From: Geminocystis sp. M7585_C2015_104
GTDB lineage: Bacteria; Cyanobacteriota; Cyanobacteriia; Cyanobacteriales; Cyanobacteriaceae
DNA length: 34,936 nt
Assembly (NCBI GenBank): GCA_015295805.1
Contig: DVEF01000102.1
Span: 1-34,936 of the forward strand
Reading direction: 5' to 3'
Part shown: piece by piece, positions 26,788 to 34,936 of the stretch
Layout: each line of letters starts with the position of its first letter
Numbering within the stretch: position 1 is the first letter of the stretch
Position numbers and translations under genes: made by a program
The notes under the pieces: model-generated
What the model was told of the DNA's origin: nothing
Database searches by the model: none
The model's input: only the letters and a program-made list of their open reading frames with translations

Positions 26788-27525
26788 TTAACTATGTCTG
26801 TCAGGGAAGAGAGTAAACAGCAACTTGTTAATATAAACCTTCCCCACCACACCCCTCTTGTTGGTGGGAGGGGATGCATTCTGGTCGGAGGAGTTGTGGC
26901 CCTCTAGAGGGGCGTTACCTAGCGGGGTGGGGGTTTCATTCCCCTCCTCCTCTTGGGGGCGAGATTCCTCTTGGGGGCGAGATGGAGTTTGTTCCCCTTT
27001 CTCTTCCCAAGGGTCCTCCTGTAAGGCCTCTGTATTTTCCCCCTCATCCTTTTTTGCCACCGCCACTATTTCCTCTCTTCCCCCCGTTGTAGCCTCTGTG
27101 GCTTGTCCAGTCGCCCCTGCCACTGGGGAGGCTGAGGATGGAATACTGGGAACTAGGGAATGGGAATCGGGTTTACGGGAGGTATCCCCTATTATTGTCC
27201 CAGCAGAAATAACCGCATTGGCCGGCACGTCGGCCCGGTATACGGTCACCAAAGCCCCGAGGGACGCCTGAGCTCCTATAACACATGCTCCCACAATCAG
27301 ACTACCAGCACCGAGAATGGCATTGGACTCCACCACTACATCCCCCCCTATAGCAGTAATAATCGTCCCCATGCCCAAACAGGCCCCACTTTTGATAACA
27401 ATACGACTGCCCGGGGTTGCATTTAAGATGACACCAGGGGCAATTATTGCCGTGGGGTCTATGGTAACATCTCCTACTACCTTTGTGTTAGAAAGGCAGG
27501 GGACTTGAAGAACAGGTATAGACAT
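26788..27525 (-). CDS. ccmN: Carboxysome assembly protein CcmN
   Basis: 245 residues. The N-terminal half is a left-handed beta-helix of hexapeptide repeats (VVGDVTIDPTAIIAPGVIL and similar), related to the gamma-carbonic-anhydrase domain of CcmM, which it binds. A long Pro/Glu/Ser-rich linker leads to the C-terminal encapsulation peptide (VVGKVYINKLLFTLFPDR), an amphipathic helix that attaches the cargo to CcmK2 facets. I use the ATG at 27525 (MSIPVLQVP); an in-frame GTG at 27567 would add 14 unlikely residues. It is the last gene of the ccm operon, 149 nt after ccmM, with a hairpin in the gap. Confidence 0.92.
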   Translation of the reverse strand: MSIPVLQVPCLSNTKVVGDVTIDPTAIIAPGVILNATPGSRIVIKSGACLGMGTIITAIGGDVVVESNAILGAGSLIVGACVIGAQASLGALVTVYRADVPANAVISAGTIIGDTSRKPDSHSLVPSIPSSASPVAGATGQATEATTGGREEIVAVAKKDEGENTEALQEDPWEEKGEQTPSRPQEESRPQEEEGNETPTPLGNAPLEGHNSSDQNASPPTNKRGVVGKVYINKLLFTLFPDRHS

Positions 27526-27626
27526 CTCCCTACTGGTAAAGGAAACGGCGCAAGGGGGGTAATCCACACAGTAGCCCTAACTCTAATGTTGTATGCTAAT
27601 CAAGTAATTCAAAAGGCCAAACAGAG

Positions 27627-27650
27627 GGGCGTACAGGGATAGATACGCCC
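27627..27650. repeat. GGGCGTA/TACGCCC hairpin between ccmM and ccmN
   Basis: Perfect 7-bp arms (27627-27633 and 27644-27650) with a 10-nt loop, identical in arms to the gltA terminator at 17468. On the operon strand it is followed by CTCTGTTT rather than a clean T-run, so it may only partly terminate and lower ccmN output. It resembles short GGGGCG-type palindromes scattered in cyanobacterial genomes. Confidence 0.5.
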
Positions 27651-27674
27651 AACTCCGCAAAAAGAGAGATTAAA

Positions 27675-28973
27675 TTACGGTCTTTGGATGATGGTTTCTA
27701 GGACACGACGTTTGGCGGTGGGCTCAATGCCAATCAGACGTACATACTCCCCAGAGTGTTCTTTCAGACAGGCTTCCAGGGCTCGCAGCACCTCGGACTC
27801 ATTACGACTTTGGATAGGGGCACAGGATTGCCAAGAGTTGGTTTTAAAGCGACGAACCGTGGCATGCTCAGTCCCGATTTGATAGCCTTGAGCCAGGAGG
27901 GAACGTACTTGGGACACCACTTCTGGGGACAAACTGGTGGTGGCAACAGCCCCGTTTACACTCTTGCCATTGCCGTTCACGTTTGTAGATTTACTATTTA
28001 CAGAAGTGCTACTACCACCGGGGACACCGTCAGGGCGTTGGATAATCATCTCCAATACCCGGCGTTTAGCGGTGGGGTCAATGCCAATCAGGCGGACATA
28101 TTCCCCATCATGTTCCTTAAGGCAGGCTTCCAAAGCGGCTATGACTTCCCGCTCATTCTTGCTCTGAATAGGGGCACAGGATTGCCAGGAATTAGTCTTA
28201 AAGCGACGGACTGTGGCATGCTCGGTGCCAATTTGATAGCCTTGAGCCAGAAGGGAACGCACCTGGGCGATGGCCTCCTGGCTGAGGCGGCCGCCAGTGG
28301 TAGTAGTCACCGAGGCGCCATTGTGGGAGGAGGTGGGAGCGGTGTAGTTATTTTTGTTTATCTCTGGACTACCGGAGCCGGGGCGTTGGATGATGGTTTC
28401 AGAAACACGACGTTTGCTGGCGGGATCGACCCCCACAATTTGGACATACTCCCCTTCAAACTGACGAAGATAGCCTTCAATGGCACTAATAGCCTCTTGA
28501 ACGGACTTGGTGTTGATACTGCCCGCGGTGAGCCAGGATTTGGTCTTAAAGCGACGGGGGTTGGCGTGTTCTACCCCAATTTGATAACCCCCTTGGATTA
28601 GAGCCCGCACCTCGTCAGTCCAACTGGCATTACCGGCCCCACTGGTAGAAGCAGTATTGCTACTGTTAACAGTCACCCGAGTGGAGGGGGTGGTAGAAAC
28701 AGAGGGGCTTTCCCCGGGGCGTTGGATAATGACCTCAGCAACACGGCGTTTGCCATTGGGGTCAATGCCAATGAGGCGAACATACTCCCCGGCATATTCC
28801 CGCAGCAGGGATTCCAACTCTCTGAGAATGGCTGCTTCCCCAGTAGCCCGCAGGGGTGCAGTCAACCAGGACTTGGTTTTAAAACGACGGGGGTTGGCAT
28901 GTTCCACCCCGATTTGGTACCCCTGTCTTAAAAGGGAACGCACCTGGCCAGCAATATCTGTACTTACAGTCAT
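27675..28973 (-). CDS. ccmM: Short CcmM isoform from an internal start
   Basis: In frame within ccmM, Met226 (28973) is preceded by GGGGGAG at the ideal distance for a ribosome-binding site, just after the carbonic-anhydrase domain. The product (432 residues) would hold only the four SSUL modules. CcmM is known to be made in a full-length and a short form from one mRNA in Synechococcus, and both are needed for Rubisco condensation. The internal site here is what the sequence shows; its use in this organism is inferred. Confidence 0.75.
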   Translation of the reverse strand: MTVSTDIAGQVRSLLRQGYQIGVEHANPRRFKTKSWLTAPLRATGEAAILRELESLLREYAGEYVRLIGIDPNGKRRVAEVIIQRPGESPSVSTTPSTRVTVNSSNTASTSGAGNASWTDEVRALIQGGYQIGVEHANPRRFKTKSWLTAGSINTKSVQEAISAIEGYLRQFEGEYVQIVGVDPASKRRVSETIIQRPGSGSPEINKNNYTAPTSSHNGASVTTTTGGRLSQEAIAQVRSLLAQGYQIGTEHATVRRFKTNSWQSCAPIQSKNEREVIAALEACLKEHDGEYVRLIGIDPTAKRRVLEMIIQRPDGVPGGSSTSVNSKSTNVNGNGKSVNGAVATTSLSPEVVSQVRSLLAQGYQIGTEHATVRRFKTNSWQSCAPIQSRNESEVLRALEACLKEHSGEYVRLIGIEPTAKRRVLETIIQRP

Positions 28974-29648
28974 AATCTCCCCCGAATCATTACTGAGTTG
29001 CGTGTTACTTTCGCCCAGGCGGGCACTTTCTGCCCTCACGGCATTTATACAGGCGGCATTTTCGATGCACTGATAGCCCATGGCAAGGGCCTCATTAATT
29101 TGAACCACGTGGGCGGCGAACTCCCTATCTTCTGGTTGGACATCCGGGAGGCGATCCGCCTGTTGCTGGGTGGTGATAATGGAGCCCGAGGGGACATACT
29201 TACCAGGGGGGATTTCCACATCCTGGATCAACACGTGCATCATTACGATGCAGCCATGCCCCACCCTGGCATTGAAAACAGTAGAACGGAACCCTATAAA
29301 ACAATTATCCCCCACGTAAGCGGGGCCATGGATGAGAGCTAGGTGGGTTATACAGGTATTACGACCAATCCAGACAGAATACTCCTTCCCGTCGTCCCCC
29401 TTGACTCGTCCCTTTTCCAAACCGTGGATGACAACGCCGTCTTGAATGTTGCTGTTGTCGCCGATGTAGAAGGGAGTCCCCTCATCGGCCCGAATAGAAG
29501 TGCCGGGCGCAATGAGGACATTGGCCCCCACCCTCACATCCCCTATGAGGTTGGAAAAGGAGTGCACGTAGGCGGTCTCATGGATAGTCGGTTCCGCCAG
29601 GTTTCTCGACCAAGGGGTTGGGGGAGCTGCCATTATGGGAAAGCTCAC
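27675..29648 (-). CDS. ccmM: Carboxysome scaffold protein CcmM (long form)
   Basis: 657 residues. The N-terminal gamma-carbonic-anhydrase trimer domain (about 18-200) has the zinc ligands His75 (VVIHG), His102 and His107 (THLALIHG), and the Cys194/Cys200 pair. Four SSUL modules follow at about 233-312, 343-424, 455-539 and 573-657, each with YQIG.EHA..RRFKT.SW and ending in IIQRP. They bind Rubisco and condense it into the carboxysome core. Modules 3 and 4 carry a Cys pair (491/509 and 609/627) that could form a redox-sensitive disulfide; modules 1 and 2 have none. The GTG at 29648 has GGAGG 6 nt upstream; an ATG at 29633 is the alternative. An internal start at Met226 makes the short form. 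Confidence 0.97.
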   Translation of the reverse strand: MSFPIMAAPPTPWSRNLAEPTIHETAYVHSFSNLIGDVRVGANVLIAPGTSIRADEGTPFYIGDNSNIQDGVVIHGLEKGRVKGDDGKEYSVWIGRNTCITHLALIHGPAYVGDNCFIGFRSTVFNARVGHGCIVMMHVLIQDVEIPPGKYVPSGSIITTQQQADRLPDVQPEDREFAAHVVQINEALAMGYQCIENAACINAVRAESARLGESNTQLSNDSGEIMTVSTDIAGQVRSLLRQGYQIGVEHANPRRFKTKSWLTAPLRATGEAAILRELESLLREYAGEYVRLIGIDPNGKRRVAEVIIQRPGESPSVSTTPSTRVTVNSSNTASTSGAGNASWTDEVRALIQGGYQIGVEHANPRRFKTKSWLTAGSINTKSVQEAISAIEGYLRQFEGEYVQIVGVDPASKRRVSETIIQRPGSGSPEINKNNYTAPTSSHNGASVTTTTGGRLSQEAIAQVRSLLAQGYQIGTEHATVRRFKTNSWQSCAPIQSKNEREVIAALEACLKEHDGEYVRLIGIDPTAKRRVLEMIIQRPDGVPGGSSTSVNSKSTNVNGNGKSVNGAVATTSLSPEVVSQVRSLLAQGYQIGTEHATVRRFKTNSWQSCAPIQSRNESEVLRALEACLKEHSGEYVRLIGIEPTAKRRVLETIIQRP

Positions 29649-29746
29649 GGCAAACCTCCGCTATAAGTAACTGTTAACAGGCACTGGAAACTATTTTTTC
29701 TCCTTCTTTTATAACCGGTTATATGGGAGCTACCAATAGGTTATGG

Positions 29747-30052
29747 TCAATATGGTCTTTCAGCCTCTTTCTTGCTGTAAATTAGTTCACCCCCCACAGT
29801 GACAGTGTCAATAATCCCCACCACCATGGCATCTACTGGCCGCTCATCTCCTATTTCCCTGCGGGCGGAACTGCCCCTGGTCACCAACACCCACTCATTT
29901 AACCCTGCCCCCACGGTATCCCCAGCCACCTCGTACTGGGGCAGGGGTTTCCCGTTGGCGTCGAGAAACTGTACCAGGAGCAGCTTTATCCCTGTCAGGG
30001 CCTTTGACTTGTGGTTACTTACAACTGTACCACAAACTCTAGCAATTTGCAT
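29747..30052 (-). CDS. ccmL: Carboxysome vertex protein CcmL
   Basis: 101 residues of the EutN/CcmL family: MQIARVCGTVVSNHKSKALTGIKLLL, YEVAGDTVGAGLNEWVLVTRGSSAR, VDAMVVGIIDTV. CcmL forms pentamers that close the twelve vertices of the icosahedral shell. I use the ATG at 30052; the frame remains open to 30121, but the extra 23 residues are not family-like. It follows ccmK1 by 106 nt. The start has no clear Shine-Dalgarno. Confidence 0.95.
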   Translation of the reverse strand: MQIARVCGTVVSNHKSKALTGIKLLLVQFLDANGKPLPQYEVAGDTVGAGLNEWVLVTRGSSARREIGDERPVDAMVVGIIDTVTVGGELIYSKKEAERPY

Positions 30053-30158
30053 CAGTATGTTTGTGTTTAAAAGTTTACGGGATAGGCAACCCCCGCAAAT
30101 GGGGGGCTGTGCAACCCACATCCGGAAAACGTCAACCTAGGGGGGTTGATTTACCCGG

Positions 30159-30497
30159 CTAGGGGCGGCTCAGGGGGCGAGGATTAACACTTTCTCTGAA
30201 CTGTTCTACCTCTTCGGTGTAACGGATTGGCAGGACGTACTCGAGGTTTTCATGGGGACGGGCGATGATGTGGTGGGACAAAACCTGTCCTCCTTTTACC
30301 CTTTTGGCATTTTCAATGCCAGCTGCCACGGATGCTTGTACTTCGGATACATCGCCCCTGACGATTACAGTGACGCGGCCACTGCCTATTTTTTCATAAC
30401 CCACTAAGGTAACCCGGGCTGCCTTTACCATGGCGTCTGCCGCTTCTACCACCGCTGGAAAGCCCAGGGTTTCCACCATTCCAACTGCGATTGACAT
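30159..30497 (-). CDS. ccmK1: Carboxysome shell hexamer protein CcmK1
   Basis: 112 residues with one BMC domain: [32 protein letters not shown], the pore segment [11 protein letters not shown], and [16 protein letters not shown]. It forms hexagonal facet tiles. It is nearly identical to the ccmK2 product for the first 60 residues and has a longer C-terminal tail ([11 protein letters not shown]), which distinguishes CcmK1 from CcmK2. The gene lies 54 nt downstream of ccmK2. Confidence 0.95.
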   Translation of the reverse strand: MSIAVGMVETLGFPAVVEAADAMVKAARVTLVGYEKIGSGRVTVIVRGDVSEVQASVAAGIENAKRVKGGQVLSHHIIARPHENLEYVLPIRYTEEVEQFRESVNPRPLSRP

Positions 30498-30551
30498 AGG
30501 CTTTTTTCTTCCCCTTTTTAGTATTACTTTCCTATATTCTTACTTGTATAC

Positions 30552-30863
30552 TTAATAGTTACGGAACTGTTCTACCTCTTCAGTGTAACGAATTGGCAGG
30601 ACATACTCGAGGTTCTCGTGGGGGCGGGCGATTATATGAGTGGACAGCACTTCCCCGCCGGGAACTCTGTTAGCCGATTCAATCCCCGCGGCCACAGAGG
30701 CTTGTACTTCCGATACATCGCCTCTTACTATTACTGTTACACGGCCACTGCCGATTTTTTCATACCCCACCAGGGTCACACGGGCGGCTTTCACCATGGC
30801 GTCTGCTGCCTCTACCACGGCTGGAAAGCCCAGGGTTTCAATCATTCCTACTGCGATTGGCAT
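30552..30863 (-). CDS. ccmK2: Carboxysome shell hexamer protein CcmK2
   Basis: 103 residues, one BMC domain with the KIGSGRVTV pore loop. It is the major facet hexamer and the docking partner for the CcmN encapsulation peptide. It is the first gene of the ccmK2-K1-L-M-N operon. AGGAAGG precedes the ATG at a suitable distance. Confidence 0.95.
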   Translation of the reverse strand: MPIAVGMIETLGFPAVVEAADAMVKAARVTLVGYEKIGSGRVTVIVRGDVSEVQASVAAGIESANRVPGGEVLSTHIIARPHENLEYVLPIRYTEEVEQFRNY

Positions 30864-31365
30864 TTTCGTTCCCTTCCTACAATACTATTTCTACTCTCGC
30901 TGTCCAACTAGGGGTGACAACTCCATTACTTTTTTAAGCACGGAATATCCCCCTCTCTTTGGCCAGCTTTTTCATTAAAAACCTATCTAGATCAAGCATA
31001 AACAAGCATGGAACGTTTGACAAGATGAGTGACGATGATATTTATTAATCTTTTCCTTAACTATAATTAATAGTCAATTTCTCCTATACTACCATAGTAA
31101 ACCTGGAGTATACCCCACTACCAACTTACCCTTTCCCTTGTACTTTGCAATTTTCCCGTTTCTTCCCCTCCCAGCTGTTGTTAGTGTCCTTGTTCCACCA
31201 TTGTCTCTTCCTCCGTCACACTTTTACCACTAGGCTCATAGTCTTTTCTATTTTTTTTTCTGGGGTATGTATTCGTTAAATTTGTGGTACAATGTACCCA
31301 GCAAATTTTCCTTTTTTATCCTTGGCATTATCAGCTTATAAAAATCGGCTGTGGAAACAATTTAT
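30864..31365. other. Divergent ccm operon / tldE-like regulatory region
   Basis: About 500 nt without a gene. It holds the candidate ccm promoter (30995-31023, minus strand) and an AT-rich stretch with several TTA/TAA-type half sites (31039-31080) that could bind a LysR-type regulator such as those controlling carbon uptake. No defined operator can be assigned by eye. Confidence 0.4.
30995..31023 (-). promoter_or_regulatory. Candidate ccm operon promoter
   Basis: On the minus strand, TTGTCA (31023-31018), a 17-nt spacer and TATGCT (31000-30995). Transcription would start near 30988, giving a leader of about 125 nt before ccmK2. The same position on the plus strand reads TTGACA (31017-31022) with a weak TATTTA 16 nt on, so a divergent promoter for the TldE-like gene is possible. 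Confidence 0.4.
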
Positions 31366-32703
31366 ATGTCAGAACATTTTTCCTGGGAATCCTGCTTCTA
31401 TTCCCTGGCGGATGCCATATTTTTTCAGCTTAAAAATGGGGAAATATTAACCATTAGCTTCTGGGGGGAAAGAACCCATTTTATTCGCTTTAATAACAGC
31501 AAAATTCGTCAAAATGGAGTGGTTATAGATGGCAATCTAAAGCTCAATTTAATCGCTAACAGACGTCAGGCATCTGTAACGATACCCCTCAGTGGCGATA
31601 GGGATAGGGATAAAAAAATAGCGGAGAATGGTCTGGAGTATTTAAGGACAGAAATAGAAAATGCACCGGAGGATGAATACATTGTATATCCCCGAGAAAA
31701 TCCCTCATCAAAAGAAGTATACCAAGGGAATGTATTGGGAGAAGACGATGTATTTGAAAAAATATTAAAACCAGTGGAAGATGTGGATTTTACTGGGCTG
31801 TATGCCGGGGGAAATATGGCAAGAGGATACGCCAATTCTCTAGGTCAGACCAACTGGTTTTCCACAGATTCCTTCTTTGTAGACTATTCCCTGATAGATG
31901 AAAACCAAAAAGCAATAAAAGGCACTTTTTCTGGGAGAAACTGGGTGACTGAGGAGTATGAAAAGCAGATAAACTCAAAAAGGAAACAACTGGAAAAATT
32001 AAAACTTCCCCAAAGGGAAATAAAACCAGGACGTTATCGTGTATACTTAGAACCGGCGGCGGTGGCAGAATTGTTGGAAATGTTCTCCTGGGGGGCAATA
32101 TCAGAAGCCTCTTTGCAACAGGGAGGCAGTGCTTTAGCTAGGTTGCGCCAAGGAAAAACACTTTCTCCCTTGTTCAATCTGAAGGAAAATTTTACCAGGG
32201 GAGATGTGCCCCGCTTCAATGAATTTGGTGAGATTTCTCCCCAAGAATTGCCCCTAATTATACAGGGAAGATTGGTTAACACTCTTGTTAATGGTCGCAC
32301 TGCTTTGGAGTACAATTTAGTGTCCAATGGTGCTAATAGTAGTGAAAGTTTAAGGGCTCCAGAAATCGCACCGGGGAATTTGACTGAGGAGGAAATTCTG
32401 AAAAGTTTAGACACAGGATTATATATCTCGAATCTACACTATCTTAACTGGAGTGATAGACAAGAAGGCAAAATTACCGGCATGACCCGTTATGGGTGTT
32501 TTTGGGTAGAAAAAGGAGAAATTGTAGCCACCATTAAGAATTTACGTTTTGACGAATCATTGTATTTGTTTTTCGGAGAAAATCTCATGGCACTTACCAA
32601 TTTTAGTCAGTTCATACCCAACACTAGCACCTATGAATCTCGCAGTTTGGGGGGAAAGATTGTACCCGGGGCACTGATAGAAGATTTTACATTTACTCTA
32701 TAG
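31366..32703 (+). CDS. TldE/PmbA-like metallopeptidase-family protein
   Basis: 445 residues. The C-terminal part GLYISNLHYLNWSDRQEGKITGMTRYGCFWVEKGEIVATIKNLRFDESL is typical of the TldD/PmbA family, TldE branch: that branch lacks the HExxH metal site of TldD and acts as its partner in a peptide-degrading complex. I see no HExxH. The partner tldD is not in this window. I use the ATG at 31366; a GTG five codons upstream (31351) is the alternative. Ribosome-binding site is weak. The N-terminal half is diverged, so the subfamily call is moderately sure. Confidence 0.78.
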   Translation: MSEHFSWESCFYSLADAIFFQLKNGEILTISFWGERTHFIRFNNSKIRQNGVVIDGNLKLNLIANRRQASVTIPLSGDRDRDKKIAENGLEYLRTEIENAPEDEYIVYPRENPSSKEVYQGNVLGEDDVFEKILKPVEDVDFTGLYAGGNMARGYANSLGQTNWFSTDSFFVDYSLIDENQKAIKGTFSGRNWVTEEYEKQINSKRKQLEKLKLPQREIKPGRYRVYLEPAAVAELLEMFSWGAISEASLQQGGSALARLRQGKTLSPLFNLKENFTRGDVPRFNEFGEISPQELPLIIQGRLVNTLVNGRTALEYNLVSNGANSSESLRAPEIAPGNLTEEEILKSLDTGLYISNLHYLNWSDRQEGKITGMTRYGCFWVEKGEIVATIKNLRFDESLYLFFGENLMALTNFSQFIPNTSTYESRSLGGKIVPGALIEDFTFTL

Positions 32704-32747
32704 ATAGGGGGAGTAGTAGGATGATAGGGAAATTAATTCCTCCGTAA

Positions 32748-33353
32748 CCGACGGGAGAATATGTATTTGTGGCAAATTTGAACTTGTATGCCTCCGCCCT
32801 CTGTGAGGAGTTGGCCACCCAGTTACCAAGGGGAAGACAGTTAAAAATCCTAGATATTCACCCCAATGAGAAAGTGGCAAGAGTCTGTAGGGTAGAGGGC
32901 AAATATGGAGCTTGGTTACCCCTAATGTACACCTATTAAAGCCGGCAGAAAAACCCTATCAGCCTGTTTTGATTTCTAGGGCAACCATTGAAATCCTCAT
33001 CCCCCTAGTGATAGCATTTACCTACCGTGCCATGAATACCCCCCCAAAGGGGGAGTACAGTGGCTCCCTCAATTCAGAGCGCTTTTGCTACTGTATTTGC
33101 TACTGTAGGAGTATGGCTGCCCCGTGACTTTTATCAACGGGAAGCCTTTACCCTTAAAATCACAACAGAAGAGTTACAACCAGGGGATTTAATCTTTTTC
33201 GGCATCTCCCGTGTAGCTCATGTGGCCCTGTATCTGAGGGACGACAAGTATATTCACAGTTCGGGGAAAGGGATGGGCAATGATGGTATTGCCATAAATG
33301 TGTTAAGAGGGGATGCAGATAAAGTCAGTGCTAACTACTATGGTCAACCGTAA
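32748..33353 (+). pseudogene. Broken NlpC/P60 cell-wall peptidase gene
   Basis: Three pieces in different frames give one NlpC/P60 protein. Piece 1 (32748-32939) has the N-terminal SH3-like region (VANLNLYASALCEELATQL...YGAWLPL). Piece 2 (about 32912-33060) continues with HLLKPAEKPYQPVLISRA and IPLVIAFTYRAM. Piece 3 (33060-33353) holds SIQSAFATV, VGVWLPRDFYQREAF, ELQPGDLIFFG and VAHVALYLRDDKYIHSSGK with the catalytic His. The YLWGG...YDCSG segment with the catalytic Cys is missing between pieces 2 and 3. A perfect 12-bp tandem duplication (33084-33107) duplicates FATV. A stop codon (32745) precedes piece 1 in frame and no good start is seen. Two frame breaks plus the active-site deletion make this non-functional. 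Confidence 0.85.
33084..33107 (+). repeat. 12-bp perfect tandem duplication in the pseudogene
   Basis: TTTGCTACTGTA occurs twice back to back (33084-33095, 33096-33107), adding four residues to piece 3 of the NlpC/P60 pseudogene. Confidence 0.85.
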
Positions 33354-33427
33354 AGTTACGGGCGGGTGATGGAAAGTCTTGTCTGAAAACCCCAAATAAC
33401 ACCCTACGTGGAGACAGATGGTGGTAA

Positions 33428-33433
33428 TATAAT
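33428..33433 (+). promoter_or_regulatory. psbK -10 box
   Basis: A perfect TATAAT 33 nt upstream of the psbK ATG. The hexamer 17 nt upstream (TACGTG) is not a good -35. Confidence 0.45.
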
Positions 33434-33465
33434 AGCAAGAATAAACTCTAGAGTAAAAGAAAAGT

Positions 33466-33603
33466 ATGGAACTAATGGTACTACTGGCCAAATTGCCAGA
33501 AGCGTATCAGGCTTTTAAGCCTTTGATCGACGTGTTACCTGTGATACCCGTGTTTTTCCTATTGTTGGCCTTTGTTTGGCAAGCCGCTGTAGGTTTCAGA
33601 TAA
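33466..33603 (+). CDS. psbK: Photosystem II reaction centre protein K
   Basis: 45 residues: [20 protein letters not shown], then [25 protein letters not shown]. The conserved LPEAY...[10 protein letters not shown] and the single membrane helix ending [10 protein letters not shown] are diagnostic of PsbK, a small subunit near CP43. The first 8 residues or so are a leader removed in the mature protein. It is monocistronic, flanked by its own -10 box and a terminator, between the NlpC/P60 pseudogene and yebC. Confidence 0.96.
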   Translation: MELMVLLAKLPEAYQAFKPLIDVLPVIPVFFLLLAFVWQAAVGFR

Positions 33604-33637
33604 ACTACATAGACAACCTCTACCCGTCCATAGCCTT

Positions 33638-33668
33638 AACCCATGCTTCTAAGGGGGCGTGGGTTTTT
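33638..33668 (+). terminator. Intrinsic terminator after psbK
   Basis: Arms AACCCATGC (33638-33646) and GCGTGGGTT (33657-33665), with one G-U pair, then a T-run to 33668. It lies 35 nt after the psbK stop. Confidence 0.8.
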
Positions 33669-33767
33669 CCTTTTAATTTAACTTCATTTAACCTTAGCCA
33701 TTGTCAAGGGAGAATTATTTTTTTTAAACTAGTAATCCCGAATTCCTGAGCTACTAGTCTTTCATTT

Positions 33768-34511
33768 ATGGCAGGACACAGTAAATGGGCTAACATCAAA
33801 AGACAGAAGGCTAGGGTTGATGCCAAGAAGGGAAAGACTTTTACTCAACTTTCTCGTGCTATAATTGTAGCAGCTCGTAATGGAATACCAGATCCCAGTG
33901 CCAATTTTCAACTGCGCACCGCCATTGAGAGGGCAAAGGCGGCTGGGATGCCAAGTGAGAATATAGAAAGGGCAATCCAAAAAGGGGCAGGCACTTATGT
34001 AGACGAGGAAGCAGTTTTAGAGGAGATTAGATATGAGGGTTACGCGCCGGGAGGGGTGGCAGTATTAATTGAGGCACTGACAGACAACCGCAACCGCACA
34101 GCGGCTGATTTACGGGCTGCCTTTAACAAGAATGGGGGAAGAATGGGGGAGACTGGTTGTGTCAGTTGGATGTTTGAACGAAAGGGGGTTGTAACCATTG
34201 ACGGCGCCGTTGATGAGGAGCACTTATTAGAAACCTGTGTCAATGCGGATGCCCTCAGCTATGAGATAATTCAGGAAGACGACTACAGAGGGGCAGAAGT
34301 GTTTACCACGGTGGAGGGATTGGAGAGAGTGAGTGAGGCTTTGAAAAGTGCAGGCTTTGCGGTAAAGGATGCTGAATTGCGCTGGATTCCCAAAAGTTAT
34401 GTAGAAGTAAGCGATCCAGAGCAAATTAAGTTAATATTAAGGCTAATGGAAACATTAGAATCCCTGGATGACGTGCAGAATGTTACTGCCAACTTTGATC
34501 TTGTCACCTAG
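33768..34511 (+). CDS. yebC: YebC/PmpR-family protein
   Basis: 247 residues. The hallmark N-terminus is MAGHSKWANIKRQKARVDAKKGK, followed by AIERAKAAGMPSENIERAI, YEGYAPGGVAVLIEALTDNRNRTA and the GGRMGETGCVSWMFERKG stretch. The family was described as transcriptional regulators; later work links members (YebC, YebC2, TACO1) to translation of difficult proline-rich sequences. It stands alone on the plus strand, convergent with the bL25 gene. Confidence 0.95.
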   Translation: MAGHSKWANIKRQKARVDAKKGKTFTQLSRAIIVAARNGIPDPSANFQLRTAIERAKAAGMPSENIERAIQKGAGTYVDEEAVLEEIRYEGYAPGGVAVLIEALTDNRNRTAADLRAAFNKNGGRMGETGCVSWMFERKGVVTIDGAVDEEHLLETCVNADALSYEIIQEDDYRGAEVFTTVEGLERVSEALKSAGFAVKDAELRWIPKSYVEVSDPEQIKLILRLMETLESLDDVQNVTANFDLVT

Positions 34512-34608
34512 ACTTTGTCAGCTAGAGGGAGAAAGTAGGTTGGGTATGTTTTTTCCTCCCTACACTCCCCTTCTCCCCAAACACCCCTCCCTCAGCCAGG
34601 TGGGGAAA

Positions 34609-34936
34609 TTATAATTTGCGGGGTGGTACAATTGTCAGAATGGTCTTCTGGGGTTCATCCAACACAGTAACGCCCTCAGGAGGCGTTAAATTGCCCACAC
34701 AGAAGTTTTTACCAATATCTACACCACTGATATCGGCTTCTATGAAGTCTGGAATCCTTTCAGGCAGACAACGGACTTTAACCTCTGTAAGCATTTGTTC
34801 CAGGATGCCGCCTTTTGTAAGCCCGACAGCCTGACCAACTATTTTCAGGGGTACTACTACCTCTACAGGTTTTTGACCAGAGGGGCAGAAGAAACTAATA
34901 TGGTATAACTCCCTCTTCCAGGGGTGGGTTTGTACC
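34609..34936 (-). CDS. rplY: 50S ribosomal protein bL25 (Ctc form), 5' end beyond the window
   Basis: The visible 108 residues (frame open to the window edge) cover the end of the 5S-rRNA-binding domain (HPWKRELYHISFF, PVEVVVPLKIVG) and the C-terminal beta-barrel domain of the long TL5/CTC type (KGGILEQMLTEVKVRCLPERIPDFIEADISGVDIG). bL25 binds 5S rRNA in the large subunit. The start and N-terminus lie outside. It converges with yebC, 97 nt away. Confidence 0.93.
   Translation of the reverse strand, partial: VQTHPWKRELYHISFFCPSGQKPVEVVVPLKIVGQAVGLTKGGILEQMLTEVKVRCLPERIPDFIEADISGVDIGKNFCVGNLTPPEGVTVLDEPQKTILTIVPPRKL

Noticed and set aside
27756-28601. Long plus-strand frame opposite ccmM
   Set aside because: It is the antisense shadow of the repeated SSUL modules of ccmM.
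33701-33709. CCCTTGACA on the minus strand upstream of yebC
   Set aside because: No acceptable -10 at 17-18 nt and no hairpin; it would transcribe toward psbK, so not counted as a copy of the element.
1-34936. CRISPR arrays, tRNA genes, transposases
   Set aside because: No regularly spaced repeats, no cloverleaf-like sequences and no transposase motifs were seen on either strand.

Overview
This window is chromosomal DNA from a beta-cyanobacterium. The evidence is a ccmK2-ccmK1-ccmL-ccmM-ccmN beta-carboxysome operon, psbK (photosystem II), Ycf45, a long-form HPF/LrtA, and a DUF3153 lipoprotein. A unicellular chroococcalean lineage would fit, but the genus cannot be fixed from this stretch. 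I saw only one HIP1 octamer (GCGATCGC, 10860-10867) and no rRNA, tRNA, CRISPR array or insertion sequence.

Layout. (1) Positions 1-12.6 kb are an accessory surface-polysaccharide region. The minus-strand genes are, in transcription order, a GT2 glycosyltransferase, a Wzx-type flippase, a GT4 glycosyltransferase and a Wzy-like polymerase. Next comes an AT-rich island with a solitary Dam-type adenine methyltransferase and a long stop-riddled spacer. A 1028-residue repeat protein (plus strand) and a membrane-anchored GT2 (minus strand) follow. A recurring intergenic element (CCCTTGACA -35, 18-nt spacer, TARGRW -10, usually a small GU...AGA-loop hairpin) occurs at 418, 8023 and 11497, with a degenerate copy at 3151. 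(2) 12.6-18.8 kb holds amino-acid ABC permease genes natD/livH and natC/livM on the minus strand with infC on the plus strand between them, then sixA, gltA and two conserved hypothetical genes. (3) 19.1-26.8 kb holds an RNase II/R-family gene whose catalytic motifs look degraded, a DUF3153 lipoprotein gene, glmM, an unlisted 57-residue membrane peptide, hpf/lrtA and ycf45. (4) 26.8-30.9 kb is the carboxysome operon on the minus strand. CcmM has an intact gamma-carbonic-anhydrase domain, four Rubisco-small-subunit-like (SSUL) modules and an internal ribosome-binding site for the short form. (5) 31.3-34.9 kb holds a TldE/PmbA-like gene, an NlpC/P60 pseudogene that has lost its catalytic cysteine, psbK (too short for usual gene calling), yebC and the 3' part of the bL25 gene.

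How the parts work together. The first block builds, polymerises and exports a surface polysaccharide, and the large repeat protein may bind it. The ccm block makes the carboxysome shell vertices and facets (CcmL, CcmK1/K2) and the inner scaffold (CcmM, CcmN) that condenses Rubisco and ties it to the shell. The remaining genes are mostly single housekeeping genes. The least explained items are the recurring promoter/hairpin element, the apparently non-canonical exoribonuclease, and the decaying cell-wall hydrolase.
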